A stretch of 64,000 bases of DNA from Methylobacterium sp. B4 (GTDB taxonomy: Bacteria; Pseudomonadota; Alphaproteobacteria; Rhizobiales; Beijerinckiaceae), in the NCBI RefSeq assembly GCF_003201865.1, contig NZ_QJJJ01000004.1, forward strand, positions 278,787 to 342,786. The letters run 5' to 3'. The notes under the pieces were generated by a model, which saw only the letters and a program-made list of their open reading frames with translations, was not told the DNA's origin and searched no databases. Positions within the stretch are counted from its first letter, which is position 1; each line of letters starts with the position of its first letter. The position numbers and the translations under genes are program-made. Below are positions 30,924 to 40,878 of the stretch, piece by piece.

Positions 30924-31366
30924 AGCCAAGCCTCCATCCGCACGCGGCCGTCCGTCATGGGCTTCTCGGCCACCAGTGTGCTCTCCTGGCCGCCCGAGCC
31001 CCCGGTGTCCCGGTCCAGACGGTAGCGGACACGGTGTGGACCGAGAGGGCGGACCATCGTCAGAGTGGACGCGTCACCGCCGGATCCGGGCCTCAGCCGG
31101 ATCTCGAAGAGGGCGCGCCGACCCTCCTGCCCGATCGGTTGCAGGACGAGGCCGTTCCGATCCTGCCGCGCGACGAAGCCGTCGGGAATATCGACCGTCA
31201 GGCGGCACCCGCCTTCGGGCGTCTCGGCCGCGCTGATCTCGGTCGCCGATTCGGTCGTCGACGTGCCGCCGGTCGGAATAAGGAGCGCCGCGATCGCGGC
31301 CGACAGCGCCCACCGCCGCGCCCCCGCCGGGATGCGGCCGGCGACAGGGCACGGCCAGGGCGACAT
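30821..31366 (-). CDS. Hypothetical protein with one N-terminal hydrophobic segment
   Basis: 181 residues, ATG at 31366 overlapping the tpiA stop (TGATG). A Pro/Arg-rich start and a hydrophobic stretch (about residues 19-32, ALSAAIAALLIPTG) suggest export or membrane anchoring. The rest (GGCRLTVDIPDGFVARQDRN, ALFEIRLRPGSGG, RYRLDRDTGGSGG) looks like a beta-rich domain. The last 100 bases overlap the convergent isochorismatase-like gene. Co-transcription with tpiA is likely. Family not recognised. Confidence 0.6.
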   Translation of the reverse strand: MSPWPCPVAGRIPAGARRWALSAAIAALLIPTGGTSTTESATEISAAETPEGGCRLTVDIPDGFVARQDRNGLVLQPIGQEGRRALFEIRLRPGSGGDASTLTMVRPLGPHRVRYRLDRDTGGSGGQESTLVAEKPMTDGRVRMEAWLQRDDGVEPDFGPAWLALAAARCSASGPSSTLPK

Positions 31367-32130
31367 CAGTCCTCGTAGGCGCGGCAGATCCCGAGAAAGT
31401 CTTCCGCCACGAGGCTGGCGCCGCCGACCAGCGCACCGTCGACATTCTCCACCGCCATCAGCTCGCGGGCGTTCGAGGGCTTCACCGAGCCGCCGTAGAG
31501 GATGCGGATCTTGTGGGCCTCGTGGCCGACCAGCTTGTCGAGCATCTCGCGCAGGGAGGCGTGGACCTCGGCGATCTCCTTGGCCGTCGGGGTGCGGCCG
31601 GAGCCGATGGCCCAGACCGGCTCGTAGGCGATCACCGTGTCCTCGCTGGTGGCACCCTTCGGCAGGCCGATGGCGAGCTGCGCGCGCACGATGTCCAGCG
31701 CACGGCCCTGCTGACGCTCCTCCATGGTCTCGCCGACGCAGATGATGCCGCGAAGGCCCGCGCGCCGGGCGCCGAGCGCCTTGGCGTGGACGCCGTCATC
31801 CGTCTCGAAATGGTAGGCGCGCCGCTCGGAATGGCCGACGATGACGTAGGTCGCGCCGAGATCGGCGAACATCTCCGCCGAGATCGAGCCGGTGAAGGCG
31901 CCGTTTGGACGGGCATGCAGGTTCTGGCCGCCGATGGAGACCGCCGAGCCGTAGACCGCGGCGACACAGGAGGAGATCAGCGTCGCGGGCGGGCAGATGA
32001 GGACGTCGATCTTCTCGACGAGCGCGGGCGACAACCCGTCGCGGATCGCCTCGACGATCGGGACGGAGGAGCGCAGGCCGTTCATCTTCCAGTTGCCGGC
32101 AACCAGCGGACGGCGTCCCTCGCTTGCCAT
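31366..32130 (-). CDS. tpiA: Triosephosphate isomerase
   Basis: Interconverts dihydroxyacetone phosphate and glyceraldehyde-3-phosphate. The start at 32130 (MASEGRRPLVAGNWKMN) gives 254 residues. N-terminal Lys in GNWKMNG, catalytic His in VIVGHSERR, catalytic Glu in AYEPVWAIGSG and the phosphate loop in ILYGGSVKPSN are all present. It is divergent from the PpiD-like gene. Confidence 0.97.
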   Translation of the reverse strand: MASEGRRPLVAGNWKMNGLRSSVPIVEAIRDGLSPALVEKIDVLICPPATLISSCVAAVYGSAVSIGGQNLHARPNGAFTGSISAEMFADLGATYVIVGHSERRAYHFETDDGVHAKALGARRAGLRGIICVGETMEERQQGRALDIVRAQLAIGLPKGATSEDTVIAYEPVWAIGSGRTPTAKEIAEVHASLREMLDKLVGHEAHKIRILYGGSVKPSNARELMAVENVDGALVGGASLVAEDFLGICRAYED

Positions 32131-32349
32131 GGTCTCTCGGTTCTCCGTTGTCTGGATTGTGAAGCTCGACCCTGTGCGGGCGGGCCTAGCAGAGCGGGCT
32201 TGGGCGCGCAAACGGGTCCACGGCCGTTCGAGTGACGCCGACGGCATGCCCTTTGCGCGGGCGCCTCGATCGTCTATCGCGAGGCTCGACACGGTCCCCG
32301 CGCTCTCGCGTTCGGGCCTCTTTTCGCGTGGTTCAGGTCCGGGCGTCCG

Positions 32350-34254
32350 ATGCTCCAGTCCATTCGCAGCGCCAGCCAGCACTGGCTCGGCAAGATCGTG
32401 CTGTCGGTGATCTTCACCTTCCTGATCGCGGGCGTGGCGATCTTCGGTGTGGAAGAGTTCTTCCGCGGCGGGTCGAGCAGCACCGTGGTCACGGTCGGCA
32501 AGACCCCGATCTCGGCCGAGGAGGTGCGCACCGCCTACCAGAACCAGCTGCAGCGCTATCAGGCCCAGATGAAGCGGACGCTGACGCCCGACCAGGCGCG
32601 GGCGATGGGCCTCGAGCGCCAGGTTCTGGCCCAGCTCGTCACCGAGGCGGCGCTCGACCAGAAGACGACGGATCTCGGCCTCGCCGTCTCCGACGCGGCG
32701 GTGTTGCGGGCGATCCAGGACGAGCCGAGCTTCAAGAACGCGAACGGCACCTTCGACCGCACGCTGTTCTACCAGACGCTGCAGCGGGCGGGCCTGAACG
32801 AGCCGATGTTCGTGCGCGAGCAGCGCTCCGTCATCGCCCGGCTGCAGCTCGCCGACTCCATCGTCTCGGAACTGCCGGTGCCCCAGGCGGTGCGCGAGGC
32901 GGTGCACCGCTACTCCACGGAGCGCCGCGCCGCCGCCGTGCTGAGCCTGGCGCCCTCCGCCGCGGGCGAGATCCCGGCGCCGACGGACGAGGAGCTGACC
33001 GCCTACTACGACAACAACAAGGCCTCCTACCGCGCCCCCGAATACCGCAGCCTCAACCTGCTGGTTCTGGAGCCCGAGGCGCTGGCCAAGCCCGAGGAGG
33101 TCACCGAGGAGGATGCCCGGACGGCCTATCAGGCCAACCAGAGCCGCTTCGGCAAGCCGGAACGGCGCACGATCCAGCAGATCAGCTTCCCCGACGAGGC
33201 CGCCGCCAAGGAGGCGCGGGCCAGGATCGAGAGCGGCGAGGAGCCGTTCGAGGCGGTGGCCGCCGCCCGCGGGCTCGATCCCAAGCAGCTCGACCTCGGC
33301 ACGCTGGCCAAGTCCGAGCTGTTCGATCCGGCGGTCGGCAACGCCGCCTTCGCCCTGGAGCAGGGCAAGGTGAGCGAGCCGGTCAAGGGCCGCTTCGGCA
33401 CGGTGCTCCTGCGCGTGACCGCCATCGAGCCCGGCTCGATCAAGCCCTTCGAGGAGGTGAAGGACGAGGTCCGCAAGGAGGTGGCCCTGCGCCGGGTGCG
33501 CGAGAGCGGCTTCGACAAGGCGCAGGATGCCATCGAGGATGCCCGCGCCGCGGCCAAGCCGCTCGCCGAGATCGCCAAAGAGCGCGGGCTGACGCTCGCG
33601 ACGATTCCCGCCGTGGACGCCCAGGGCAACGACCCGTCCGGCCAGTCCGTCACCGGCATTCCCGACAAGGAGACCACGCTCCCGGCCGCCTTCCGCGCCG
33701 ATGTCGGCAACGACACCGAGGCTCTGCGCACCAAGAGCGGCGGCGCGATCTGGTACGATGTCGTGAAGATCGACCCCTCCCGCGAGAAGACGCTGGCGGA
33801 GGTGCGCGACGCCGTCGTGCAGGGCTGGACCAAGGCCGAGACCGACCGTCGCCTCGTGGCCAAGTCCAAGGAGCTGACCGAGCGCCTGGAGAAGGGCGAG
33901 GCCATCGAGACCCTCGCTCAGGAAACCGGCCTCCCCCTGAAGGAGGTGACCGAGATCGGCCGCAGCCAGAGCAAGGACGACCTCTCCCCCGAGATCGTCG
34001 AGCGGATCTTCACCACGCCGGTCGGCAAGGCGGCCTCCGCGCCCTCCGGCGACGGGCGCGCCGTGTTCAGGGTCACGGCCGCGACCATGCCGGCCTTCGT
34101 GCCGGGCACGACGACCGACGGTCAGCTCGTGAACTCCCTGCGCACGGCGCTCGCCGACGACGTCCTCGGCGAGTTCATCTCCGAGGTGCAGAAGAGCGCG
34201 GGCGTGAAGGTCAACCAGACCGCCTTCCGGCGGGCGCTGGGCGGCGAGTACTGA
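32350..34254 (+). CDS. ppiD: PpiD-like periplasmic foldase with SurA-type N-terminal domain
   Basis: 634 residues. An N-terminal membrane anchor (LGKIVLSVIFTFLIAGVAIF) precedes a SurA-like chaperone domain rich in helices, then a parvulin-type rotamase domain (FDPAVGNAAFALEQGKVSEP, RFGTVLLRVTAIEPG) and a further C-terminal chaperone-like part. By homology with PpiD it helps folding of proteins leaving the SecYEG channel. Whether isomerase activity is retained cannot be seen. The trpE start is 7 bases after its stop, so trpE may be read from this gene's promoter. Confidence 0.85.
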   Translation: MLQSIRSASQHWLGKIVLSVIFTFLIAGVAIFGVEEFFRGGSSSTVVTVGKTPISAEEVRTAYQNQLQRYQAQMKRTLTPDQARAMGLERQVLAQLVTEAALDQKTTDLGLAVSDAAVLRAIQDEPSFKNANGTFDRTLFYQTLQRAGLNEPMFVREQRSVIARLQLADSIVSELPVPQAVREAVHRYSTERRAAAVLSLAPSAAGEIPAPTDEELTAYYDNNKASYRAPEYRSLNLLVLEPEALAKPEEVTEEDARTAYQANQSRFGKPERRTIQQISFPDEAAAKEARARIESGEEPFEAVAAARGLDPKQLDLGTLAKSELFDPAVGNAAFALEQGKVSEPVKGRFGTVLLRVTAIEPGSIKPFEEVKDEVRKEVALRRVRESGFDKAQDAIEDARAAAKPLAEIAKERGLTLATIPAVDAQGNDPSGQSVTGIPDKETTLPAAFRADVGNDTEALRTKSGGAIWYDVVKIDPSREKTLAEVRDAVVQGWTKAETDRRLVAKSKELTERLEKGEAIETLAQETGLPLKEVTEIGRSQSKDDLSPEIVERIFTTPVGKAASAPSGDGRAVFRVTAATMPAFVPGTTTDGQLVNSLRTALADDVLGEFISEVQKSAGVKVNQTAFRRALGGEY

Positions 34255-34261
34255 GGCGTCG

Positions 34262-35806
34262 ATGAGCCAGTCTGCACAGGGGCCTGCGCAAGGGGCTGCT
34301 CACGAGGCCGTCGCGCGGGCCTACGCCGCGGGACGGCCGAGCCTGCTCGGCCTGACCCTGGTGGCCGATCTCGAGACGCCGGTGGCGGCTTTCCTGAAGC
34401 TGAAGGCGGGGCATGCCGGCCCCGGTTTCCTGCTCGAATCGGTCGAGGGCGGCGCCGTGCGCGGGCGCTACTCGATGATCGGACTCGACCCCGACCTGAT
34501 CTGGCGCTGCCGCGACGGGCGCCCCGAAATCGCCCGCGACGCGGCGCTCACCGACTTCGCGCCCGACACGCGCGCGCCGCTCGACTCCCTGCGGGCCTTG
34601 ATCGCCGAGAGCGCGGTGGGGGACGACGCGCAGGGTGCCGCCCTGCCGCCGATGGCGGCGGGCCTGTTCGGCTATCTCGGCTACGACATGGTGCGCGCCA
34701 TGGAGCGGCTGCCCGAGCCCAACCCCGACCCGCTCGGCGTGCCGGATGCGATCTTCGTGCGCCCGCGCGTGATGGTGGTGTTCGACGCCGTGGCCGATGC
34801 GCTCACTGTCGTCACGCCGTTACGCCCCGCCGACGGCGTCAGCGCGACGGCCGCCCTGGAGGCGGCGCAGGCCCGCCTCGACCGGGTGGCGGAGACCCTC
34901 GAAGGCCCCTTGCCGGTCGAGGCCCGGGCGGATGTGGCGAGCCTGCCCCCGCCCTCCCCCGTCTCGAACACCGAGCCGGACGCCTTCCTCGGGATGGTGG
35001 CGAAGGCGAAGGAGTACATCGTCGCCGGCGACATCTTCCAAGTGGTGCTGTCGCAGCGCTTCGAGGCGCCCTTCACCCTGCCCGCCTTCGCGCTCTACCG
35101 CTCCTTGCGCCGCACGAATCCGGCGCCCTTCCTGTGCTACCTCGACTTCGAGGCGTTCCAGGTCGTCTGCTCCTCGCCGGAGATCCTGGTTCGGGTGCGC
35201 GAGGGCAAGGTGACGATCCGGCCGATCGCCGGGACCCGGCCGCGGGGCGCGACGCCCGCCGCGGACAAGGCCCTGGCGGAGGAGCTGCTGGCCGACCCGA
35301 AGGAGCGCTCCGAGCACCTGATGCTGCTCGATCTCGGCCGCAACGATGTCGGCCGCGTCTCGAAGATCGGCAGCGTCACCGTCACGGACTCGTTCTTCCT
35401 GGAATACTATTCCCAGGTCATGCACATCGTCTCGAACGTCGAGGGCGATCTCGATCCGGCCCACGACGCCCTCTCGGCGCTCGCCGCCGGATTCCCCGCC
35501 GGCACGGTCTCGGGCGCGCCCAAGGTGCGGGCGATGGAGATTATCGACGAGTTGGAGCGCGAGAAGCGCGGCCCCTATGGCGGCTGCATCGGCTATTTCG
35601 GCGCGCGCGGCGAGATGGACACCTGCATCGTCCTGCGCACCGCCATCGTGAAGGACGGCCGCATGCATGTGCAGGCGGGGGCCGGCATCGTCTACGATTC
35701 CGATCCCGCGTCCGAGCAGCAGGAATGCGTGAACAAGGCCAAGGCCTTGTTCCGCGCGGCCGAGGATGCGGTGCTCTTCGCGAGCCGGGCCAAGCGGGGG
35801 CAGTAG
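34262..35806 (+). CDS. trpE: Anthranilate synthase component I
   Basis: First committed step of tryptophan synthesis: chorismate plus glutamine-derived ammonia to anthranilate. 514 residues. The C-terminal chorismate-binding domain shows FQVVLSQRFEAPF, CSSPEILVRV, RPIAGTRPRGATP, LDLGRNDVGRVS and PAGTVSGAPKVRAMEIIDELE. An N-terminal regulatory domain with GRYSMIGLDPDL may bind tryptophan. It is the TrpE of a two-component enzyme; the glutaminase trpG is 153 bases downstream. Confidence 0.97.
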   Translation: MSQSAQGPAQGAAHEAVARAYAAGRPSLLGLTLVADLETPVAAFLKLKAGHAGPGFLLESVEGGAVRGRYSMIGLDPDLIWRCRDGRPEIARDAALTDFAPDTRAPLDSLRALIAESAVGDDAQGAALPPMAAGLFGYLGYDMVRAMERLPEPNPDPLGVPDAIFVRPRVMVVFDAVADALTVVTPLRPADGVSATAALEAAQARLDRVAETLEGPLPVEARADVASLPPPSPVSNTEPDAFLGMVAKAKEYIVAGDIFQVVLSQRFEAPFTLPAFALYRSLRRTNPAPFLCYLDFEAFQVVCSSPEILVRVREGKVTIRPIAGTRPRGATPAADKALAEELLADPKERSEHLMLLDLGRNDVGRVSKIGSVTVTDSFFLEYYSQVMHIVSNVEGDLDPAHDALSALAAGFPAGTVSGAPKVRAMEIIDELEREKRGPYGGCIGYFGARGEMDTCIVLRTAIVKDGRMHVQAGAGIVYDSDPASEQQECVNKAKALFRAAEDAVLFASRAKRGQ

Positions 35807-35879
35807 GCGCGCCGGCACGCCGTCTTGACTTGCCGTCTGCCCAGCCCCACCCCTCTCGCTCACGGCTATCCCGACACCG

Positions 35880-35922
35880 CCCTCATCCTTCGAGGCCGCT
35901 TCGCGGCACCTCAGGATGAGGG
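35880..35922. repeat. Intergenic palindromic repeat between trpE and trpG
   Basis: A 43-base inverted repeat: CCCTCATCCT (35880-35889) pairs with AGGATGAGGG (35913-35922), and the inner arms GAGG-CCGC and GCGG-CACCTC continue the stem with small mismatches. This is a sequence type known to me as a dispersed extragenic palindrome in Rhizobiales genomes (Bradyrhizobium, Methylobacterium). As RNA it would fold into a long hairpin inside a probable trpE-trpG transcript. Confidence 0.8.
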
Positions 35923-35958
35923 CGTGTCCGGGACGCAGGGCGCTACGGTTGAGTTTCG

Positions 35959-36561
35959 ATGTCCAAGGTCCTCGTCATCGACAACTACGATTCCTTCACC
36001 TGGAATCTCGTCCACCTGATCGGACCGCTCTGCGAACGCATCGACGTGGTGCGCAACGACGCGATCGACGTCGCCGGCATCCGCGAGCGGGCGCCGGACG
36101 CGCTCGTGCTCTCGCCCGGGCCCTGCACGCCCAACGAGGCCGGGATCTGCCTCGACGCCGTGCGGGAACTGGGCGCCGAGATCCCGATCTTCGGCGTCTG
36201 CCTCGGCCTCCAGACCATCGGCCAGGCCTATGGCGGCGATGTTGTGCGGGCGCCCTCCCCCATGCACGGCAAGATTTCGACGATCCGGCACGAGGCGAAG
36301 GGCGTCTTCCGCGGCATCAACGAGGGATTTTCCGCCACCCGCTACCATTCGCTGGTGGTGGACCGGGCGAGCTGCCCCGACGATCTCGCGGTGACGGCGG
36401 AGGCGGACGGGCTCATCATGGGGCTGCAGCACCGCGAGCTGCCGGTCCACGGCGTGCAGTTCCACCCCGAGAGCATCCTCTCGAATCACGGCACGCAGAT
36501 CCTGCGCAACTTCCTCGACATCGCCGCCGCGTGGCGGAAAGAGTCCGTGGCTCGCGCGTGA
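35959..36561 (+). CDS. trpG: Anthranilate synthase component II (glutamine amidotransferase)
   Basis: 200 residues, class I glutamine amidotransferase supplying ammonia to TrpE. IDNYDSFTWNLV at the start, oxyanion LSPGPCTPNEAG, nucleophile Cys in FGVCLGLQTIGQ and the His-Glu pair in GVQFHPESILS. It heads trpGDC after the palindromic repeat. Confidence 0.96.
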   Translation: MSKVLVIDNYDSFTWNLVHLIGPLCERIDVVRNDAIDVAGIRERAPDALVLSPGPCTPNEAGICLDAVRELGAEIPIFGVCLGLQTIGQAYGGDVVRAPSPMHGKISTIRHEAKGVFRGINEGFSATRYHSLVVDRASCPDDLAVTAEADGLIMGLQHRELPVHGVQFHPESILSNHGTQILRNFLDIAAAWRKESVARA

Positions 36562-36649
36562 CAAGGCCGGCCGCCGCGTGCATTGACGGCGTCGCACCCC
36601 CTCCCCCGACCGACTGCGGGCGGAGGACTCGAACCGAGCCACGACCCTG

Positions 36650-37663
36650 ATGGACGCCTTCAAATCTCATCTCGCGGCCATCGCGGCCGGCGCCCCGCTG
36701 AGCCGGGAGCAGGCCCGCGCCGCCTTCGACGACCTGCTCTCGGGCGAGGTGACGCCGATCCAGGCCGGCGCCTTCCTCACCGCGCTCGCGGTGCGCGGGG
36801 AGAGCGAGGACGAGATCGTCGGTGCGGTCTCGGCGATGCGCGCGCGGATGCTGCCCGTCGCGGCGCCGGCCGGCGCCATCGACATCGTCGGCACGGGCGG
36901 GGACCATTCGGGCAGCTACAACGTCTCGACGCTGGCTGCGATCCTCACCGCCGCCTGCGGCGTGCCGGTGGCCAAGCACGGCAACCGCGCCGCCACCTCC
37001 CGCTCGGGTGCCGCCGACGTGCTCGCCGCGCTCGGCGTCAAGATCGGCCTGGCCCCGGACGCGCTCGCCCGCTGCCTCGCCGAGGCAGGGCTCTGCTTCA
37101 TGTTCGCGCAGACGCATCACGGCGCCATGCGCCACGTCGCGCCGATCCGCACCGAACTGCCGTTCCGCACCATCTTCAACATGCTGGGGCCGCTCTCGAA
37201 CCCGGCCGGCGTGACGGCGCAGGTCTTCGGCGTCTCGCGGGCCACCTGGGCCGAGCCGCTGACGCGGGTTCTGGCCACGCTCGGCAGCCGCCGGGTCTGG
37301 ACCGTGCACGGCTCGGACGGGCTCGACGAGATCACCACCACCGGCCCCACCGCCGTGGTCGCGCTCGAAGCCGGCGCACTCTCGCACTTCACCGTAGATC
37401 CGCGCGAGGTCGGCCTGCCGCTCGCGACCCTGGAGGATCTGCGCGGGGGCGACCCCGAGCACAACGCCGCGGCCCTGAGCGCGGTGCTGGAAGGCGCCCG
37501 CAACGCCTATCGCGACATCGCAGTGCTGAACGCGGGCGCCGGGCTCGTGGTGGCGGGTGCGGCCGGGGCGCTGGCCGAGGGCGTCGCGCGAGCGCAGGAC
37601 GCGATCGATTCGGGCGCGGCGCGGGCGACGCTCGCCCGCCTCGTCGCCGTTTCCAATGCGTGA
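36650..37663 (+). CDS. trpD: Anthranilate phosphoribosyltransferase
   Basis: Second step of the tryptophan pathway, joining anthranilate and PRPP. 337 residues. The PRPP-binding loop is [33 protein letters not shown] and [12 protein letters not shown] are further conserved blocks, the first lining the anthranilate site. Follows trpG by 88 bases. Confidence 0.96.
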   Translation: MDAFKSHLAAIAAGAPLSREQARAAFDDLLSGEVTPIQAGAFLTALAVRGESEDEIVGAVSAMRARMLPVAAPAGAIDIVGTGGDHSGSYNVSTLAAILTAACGVPVAKHGNRAATSRSGAADVLAALGVKIGLAPDALARCLAEAGLCFMFAQTHHGAMRHVAPIRTELPFRTIFNMLGPLSNPAGVTAQVFGVSRATWAEPLTRVLATLGSRRVWTVHGSDGLDEITTTGPTAVVALEAGALSHFTVDPREVGLPLATLEDLRGGDPEHNAAALSAVLEGARNAYRDIAVLNAGAGLVVAGAAGALAEGVARAQDAIDSGAARATLARLVAVSNA

Positions 37664-37696
37664 TAGACGGCCCCGAACGCTTCCGAGGAATAACCG

Positions 37697-38545
37697 ATGG
37701 ACGACATCGTGGCCGACGTGACCGCCGCTTCGGCGCCGGAACGGGCGAGCGTGCTGGCGCGCATCGAGGCCTACAAGCGCCGCGAGATCGCCGAGGCGAA
37801 GCTGCGCTTTCCGCTCGCCAAGCTCGAGAAGCAGGTCGCCAAGGCCGAGGCTCCGCGCGGTTTCGCCGACGCCATCGCCGCCCACATCGCGGACGACCGT
37901 CCGGCCCTGATCGCCGAGATCAAGAAGGCCTCACCCTCCAAGGGGCTGATCCGCGCCGATTTCAACCCGAAGACGCTGGCGAGGGCCTATGCCGAGGGCG
38001 GCGCCACCTGCCTCTCGGTACTGACCGACACCCCCTCCTTTCAGGGTGCGCCCGAGTTCCTGACGGAAGCGCGCGCGGCCTGCACTCTGCCGATACTGCG
38101 AAAGGACTTCCTCTTCGAACCCTATCAGGTCTTCGAGGCGCGCGCCTGGGGCGCCGATTGCGTGCTCGTGATCATGGCCTGCCTCGACGATGCGGAGGCC
38201 GCCGCCATCACCGAGACCGCGCACGATCTCGGCATGGATGTCTTGGTTGAGGTCCACGATGCGCAGGAGTTGGCGCGGGCCCTGCCCCTGGGAACTCGGC
38301 TGGTGGGCGTCAACAATCGCAACCTCAAGACCTTCGAGGTCTCGTTCGAGACGGCGATCGGCCTGAAGCCGGGCATCCCCGCCGACCGTATCGCCGTAGC
38401 CGAGAGCGGCATCGGCTCCCACGCCGACGTGCGGCGCCTCAAGGAGCACGGGCTCAACACCGTGCTGGTCGGCGAGAGCCTGATGCGCCAGCCCGACGTG
38501 ACGGCGGCGACCAAGGCGCTGCTGTTCGGCGAGGCCGGGCGGTGA
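37697..38545 (+). CDS. trpC: Indole-3-glycerol phosphate synthase
   Basis: 282 residues forming a single TIM barrel without a fused TrpF domain. Catalytic Lys in [11 protein letters not shown] and second Lys in [26 protein letters not shown] and [13 protein letters not shown] close the barrel. It converts carboxyphenylaminodeoxyribulose phosphate to indole-glycerol phosphate. Its last four bases overlap moaC (GTGA). Confidence 0.96.
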   Translation: MDDIVADVTAASAPERASVLARIEAYKRREIAEAKLRFPLAKLEKQVAKAEAPRGFADAIAAHIADDRPALIAEIKKASPSKGLIRADFNPKTLARAYAEGGATCLSVLTDTPSFQGAPEFLTEARAACTLPILRKDFLFEPYQVFEARAWGADCVLVIMACLDDAEAAAITETAHDLGMDVLVEVHDAQELARALPLGTRLVGVNNRNLKTFEVSFETAIGLKPGIPADRIAVAESGIGSHADVRRLKEHGLNTVLVGESLMRQPDVTAATKALLFGEAGR

Positions 38546-39030
38546 GCGGCGCCCTCACGCATATCGACCGGACCGGCGCGGCCAACATGGTCGATGTCTC
38601 GGACAAGGCCGCGACCTCCCGCACGGCGCTCGCCGAGGGCGTGGTGGTGATGCGGCCCGAGACGCTGGCGCTGATCCGCGAGGGCGATGCCAAGAAGGGC
38701 GACGTGATCGGCACGGCGCGGCTCGCCGGCATCATGGCGGCCAAGCGCACCCACGAGCTGATCCCGCTCTGCCACCCGCTGCTGATCACCAAGGTGCGCC
38801 TGACCTGCGAGCCCGACGACGCCCTGCCGGGCCTGCGGCTCACCGCGGAGGTGAAGGTGCAGGGCCAGACCGGCGTGGAGATGGAGGCGCTCACCGCCGT
38901 CTCGGTCGCCTGCCTGACGGTCTACGACATGGTCAAGGCGGCCGATCGCGGGATGCGCATCGAGGGTATCCGCCTCCTGTCGAAGGAGGGCGGCAAGTCC
39001 GGGGCCTGGAGCGCGGAGGCCGGGGCTTGA
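38542..39030 (+). CDS. moaC: Cyclic pyranopterin monophosphate synthase
   Basis: 162 residues. With MoaA it forms cyclic pyranopterin phosphate, the first molybdenum cofactor intermediate. [12 protein letters not shown] at the start, [13 protein letters not shown] with the conserved Cys-His, [20 protein letters not shown] with the active-site block, and a Lys at the end of the fold. The GTG start overlaps trpC by four bases and the stop overlaps moeA by four bases. Confidence 0.96.
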   Translation: MSGALTHIDRTGAANMVDVSDKAATSRTALAEGVVVMRPETLALIREGDAKKGDVIGTARLAGIMAAKRTHELIPLCHPLLITKVRLTCEPDDALPGLRLTAEVKVQGQTGVEMEALTAVSVACLTVYDMVKAADRGMRIEGIRLLSKEGGKSGAWSAEAGA

Positions 39031-40256
39031 GCGGCCTCCTCTCCGTCGCCGACGCGCTGGCCCGGATCCTCGCGGCGATCCCCGGTCCGGTCGAGGCCGA
39101 GACCGTGGCCGTGCAGAGTGCGGCCGGCCGGACGCTGGCCGCCGATCTCGCCGCCACCCGCACGCAACCCCCCTTCCCGGCCTCCGCCATGGACGGCTAC
39201 GCCGTGCGCGCCGCCGACATCGCCCCGGTTCCGGCAAGCCTGCGCCTGATCGGCACAAGCGCCGCCGGACACGGCTTCTCCGGGACGCTCGGGCCCGGCG
39301 AAGCGGTCCGCATCTTCACCGGCGCGCCCGTGCCGGCCGGGGCCGACGCGATCCTGATTCAGGAAAACGCCGAGGCCGACGGCGAGACCGTGACCGCCCG
39401 CGAGCCTGTCGCCGAAGGCCGGTTCCTGCGCCGGGCCGGACTCGACTTCCGTGAGGGCGACACCCTTCTGAGAGCGGGTGAGACCCTCGATGCGCGCCGG
39501 CTCGCGCTCGCCGCCAGTGCCGGCCACGCCGCGCTCCCGGTGCGCCGCAGGCCGCGGCTGGCCGTGCTCGCGACCGGCGACGAACTGGTGCGGCCGGGCG
39601 AGCGGCCCGAATGGGATCAGATCGTCGCCTCGAACGGCCTCGCGCTCGCCGCCCTCGGTCAGGAGGCCGGCGCCGAGACGATCGATCTCGGCATCGCCGC
39701 CGACGACACCGGTGCCCTGCGGGACGCCGTGGGCCGCGCCCGGACGGCGGGAGCGGATCTCCTCGTCACCCTGGGCGGCGCCTCGGTCGGCGACCACGAT
39801 CTCGTCCAGGCGGCGCTCGGCGCGGAAGGCATGGAACTCGGCTTCTGGCGGGTGGCTCTGCGCCCCGGAAAGCCCCTGATGCACGGGCGTCTCGGGCCGA
39901 TGCTCGTGATCGGGCTGCCGGGCAACCCGGTCTCCTCGATCGTCTGCGGCCTGCTCTTCGTGGTGCCCGCGCTCCGCGCCCTGCTCGGCGATCCGCGCGC
40001 CGGCGAGGACCGGAGCGAGCCCGCCCTCCTCGGCCGCGACATGCCGGAGAACGACGCGCGCCAGGACTATCTGCGCGCGCGGCTGGAGACGGCGCCGGAC
40101 CGGCTGCCGGTCGTCCACCCGGAGACGCGGCAGGATTCCTCGATGCTCTCGGTGCTGGGCGCCAGCGAGGCCCTGCTGATCCGTCCCCCCCACGCGCCCC
40201 CCGCCCGGGCCGGCGATCCCTGCCGGATCATCCGGCTCGACCGCCGCATCGTCTGA
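39027..40256 (+). CDS. moeA: Molybdopterin molybdotransferase
   Basis: 409 residues. Inserts molybdate into adenylated molybdopterin. [18 protein letters not shown] is the MoeA signature, [17 protein letters not shown] the second block, and [15 protein letters not shown] plus PGKPLMHG and [11 protein letters not shown] the MogA-like domain. A TTG start overlaps the moaC stop (TTGA at 39027-39030), indicating translational coupling through trpC-moaC-moeA. Confidence 0.96.
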   Translation: MSGLLSVADALARILAAIPGPVEAETVAVQSAAGRTLAADLAATRTQPPFPASAMDGYAVRAADIAPVPASLRLIGTSAAGHGFSGTLGPGEAVRIFTGAPVPAGADAILIQENAEADGETVTAREPVAEGRFLRRAGLDFREGDTLLRAGETLDARRLALAASAGHAALPVRRRPRLAVLATGDELVRPGERPEWDQIVASNGLALAALGQEAGAETIDLGIAADDTGALRDAVGRARTAGADLLVTLGGASVGDHDLVQAALGAEGMELGFWRVALRPGKPLMHGRLGPMLVIGLPGNPVSSIVCGLLFVVPALRALLGDPRAGEDRSEPALLGRDMPENDARQDYLRARLETAPDRLPVVHPETRQDSSMLSVLGASEALLIRPPHAPPARAGDPCRIIRLDRRIV

Positions 40257-40416
40257 CTGGACGCCGGATTTCGCGGGACCGTTCGGATCGAGGGAAGCGC
40301 AAAAGTCTTGCATCCGCCCGATTTTCTGCCGAAGAGGGCGGCCTTTACCGGATAAAGGTCACCGGATCGAGCGGCGGAAGCCGCCGGGCAAGCGTGGGCT
40401 GGGAGCGTTGGGACCG

Positions 40417-40878
40417 ATGAGCGAGACGCGGGAGCTGGGTTCGGCCGACATCCAGAAGGTGCTGGAACTGCTGCCCCACCGCTATCCCTTCTTGATGATC
40501 GATCGCATCATCGAGATCGACCGGGACGAGAGCTGCATCGGCATCAAGAACGTCACCGCCAACGAGCCGCAATTCACGGGGCACTTCCCCGGCCTGCCGG
40601 TCTTCCCCGGCGTGCTGCTGATCGAGGGCATGGCCCAGACGGCCGGGGCGATCTGCTGCCGCCATATCATGAGCGATGAGCTGCGGACCAAGCAGGTCTT
40701 CTTCATGACCATCGACAAGTGCAAGTTCCGCAAGCCCGTCGTGCCCGGCGACCAAGTCCGCTTCCACATGACGAAGATGAACCAGCGCAAGACGATGTGG
40801 TGGTTCCGCGGCGAGGCCCGCGTCGACGGCGTGCTCGTGGCGCAGGCCGAGATCGGTGCCATGCTGGTGACGGAGTGA
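40417..40878 (+). CDS. fabZ: (3R)-hydroxyacyl-ACP dehydratase
   Basis: 153 residues from the ATG at 40417; a TTG three codons upstream is an alternative start. Hot-dog dehydratase of fatty acid elongation. [13 protein letters not shown] holds the active-site His, and [20 protein letters not shown] holds the catalytic acid helix. First gene of an fabZ-lpxA-lpxI-lpxB operon. lpxD, normally just upstream in this operon, is not present here. Confidence 0.96.
   Translation: MSETRELGSADIQKVLELLPHRYPFLMIDRIIEIDRDESCIGIKNVTANEPQFTGHFPGLPVFPGVLLIEGMAQTAGAICCRHIMSDELRTKQVFFMTIDKCKFRKPVVPGDQVRFHMTKMNQRKTMWWFRGEARVDGVLVAQAEIGAMLVTE

Noticed and set aside
34255..34261. A trp attenuator or leader peptide before trpE
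   Set aside because: Only 7 bases separate ppiD and trpE, too few for a leader.
38542..38545. A molybdenum cofactor riboswitch before moaC
   Set aside because: moaC overlaps trpC by four bases, so there is no untranslated leader to hold one.
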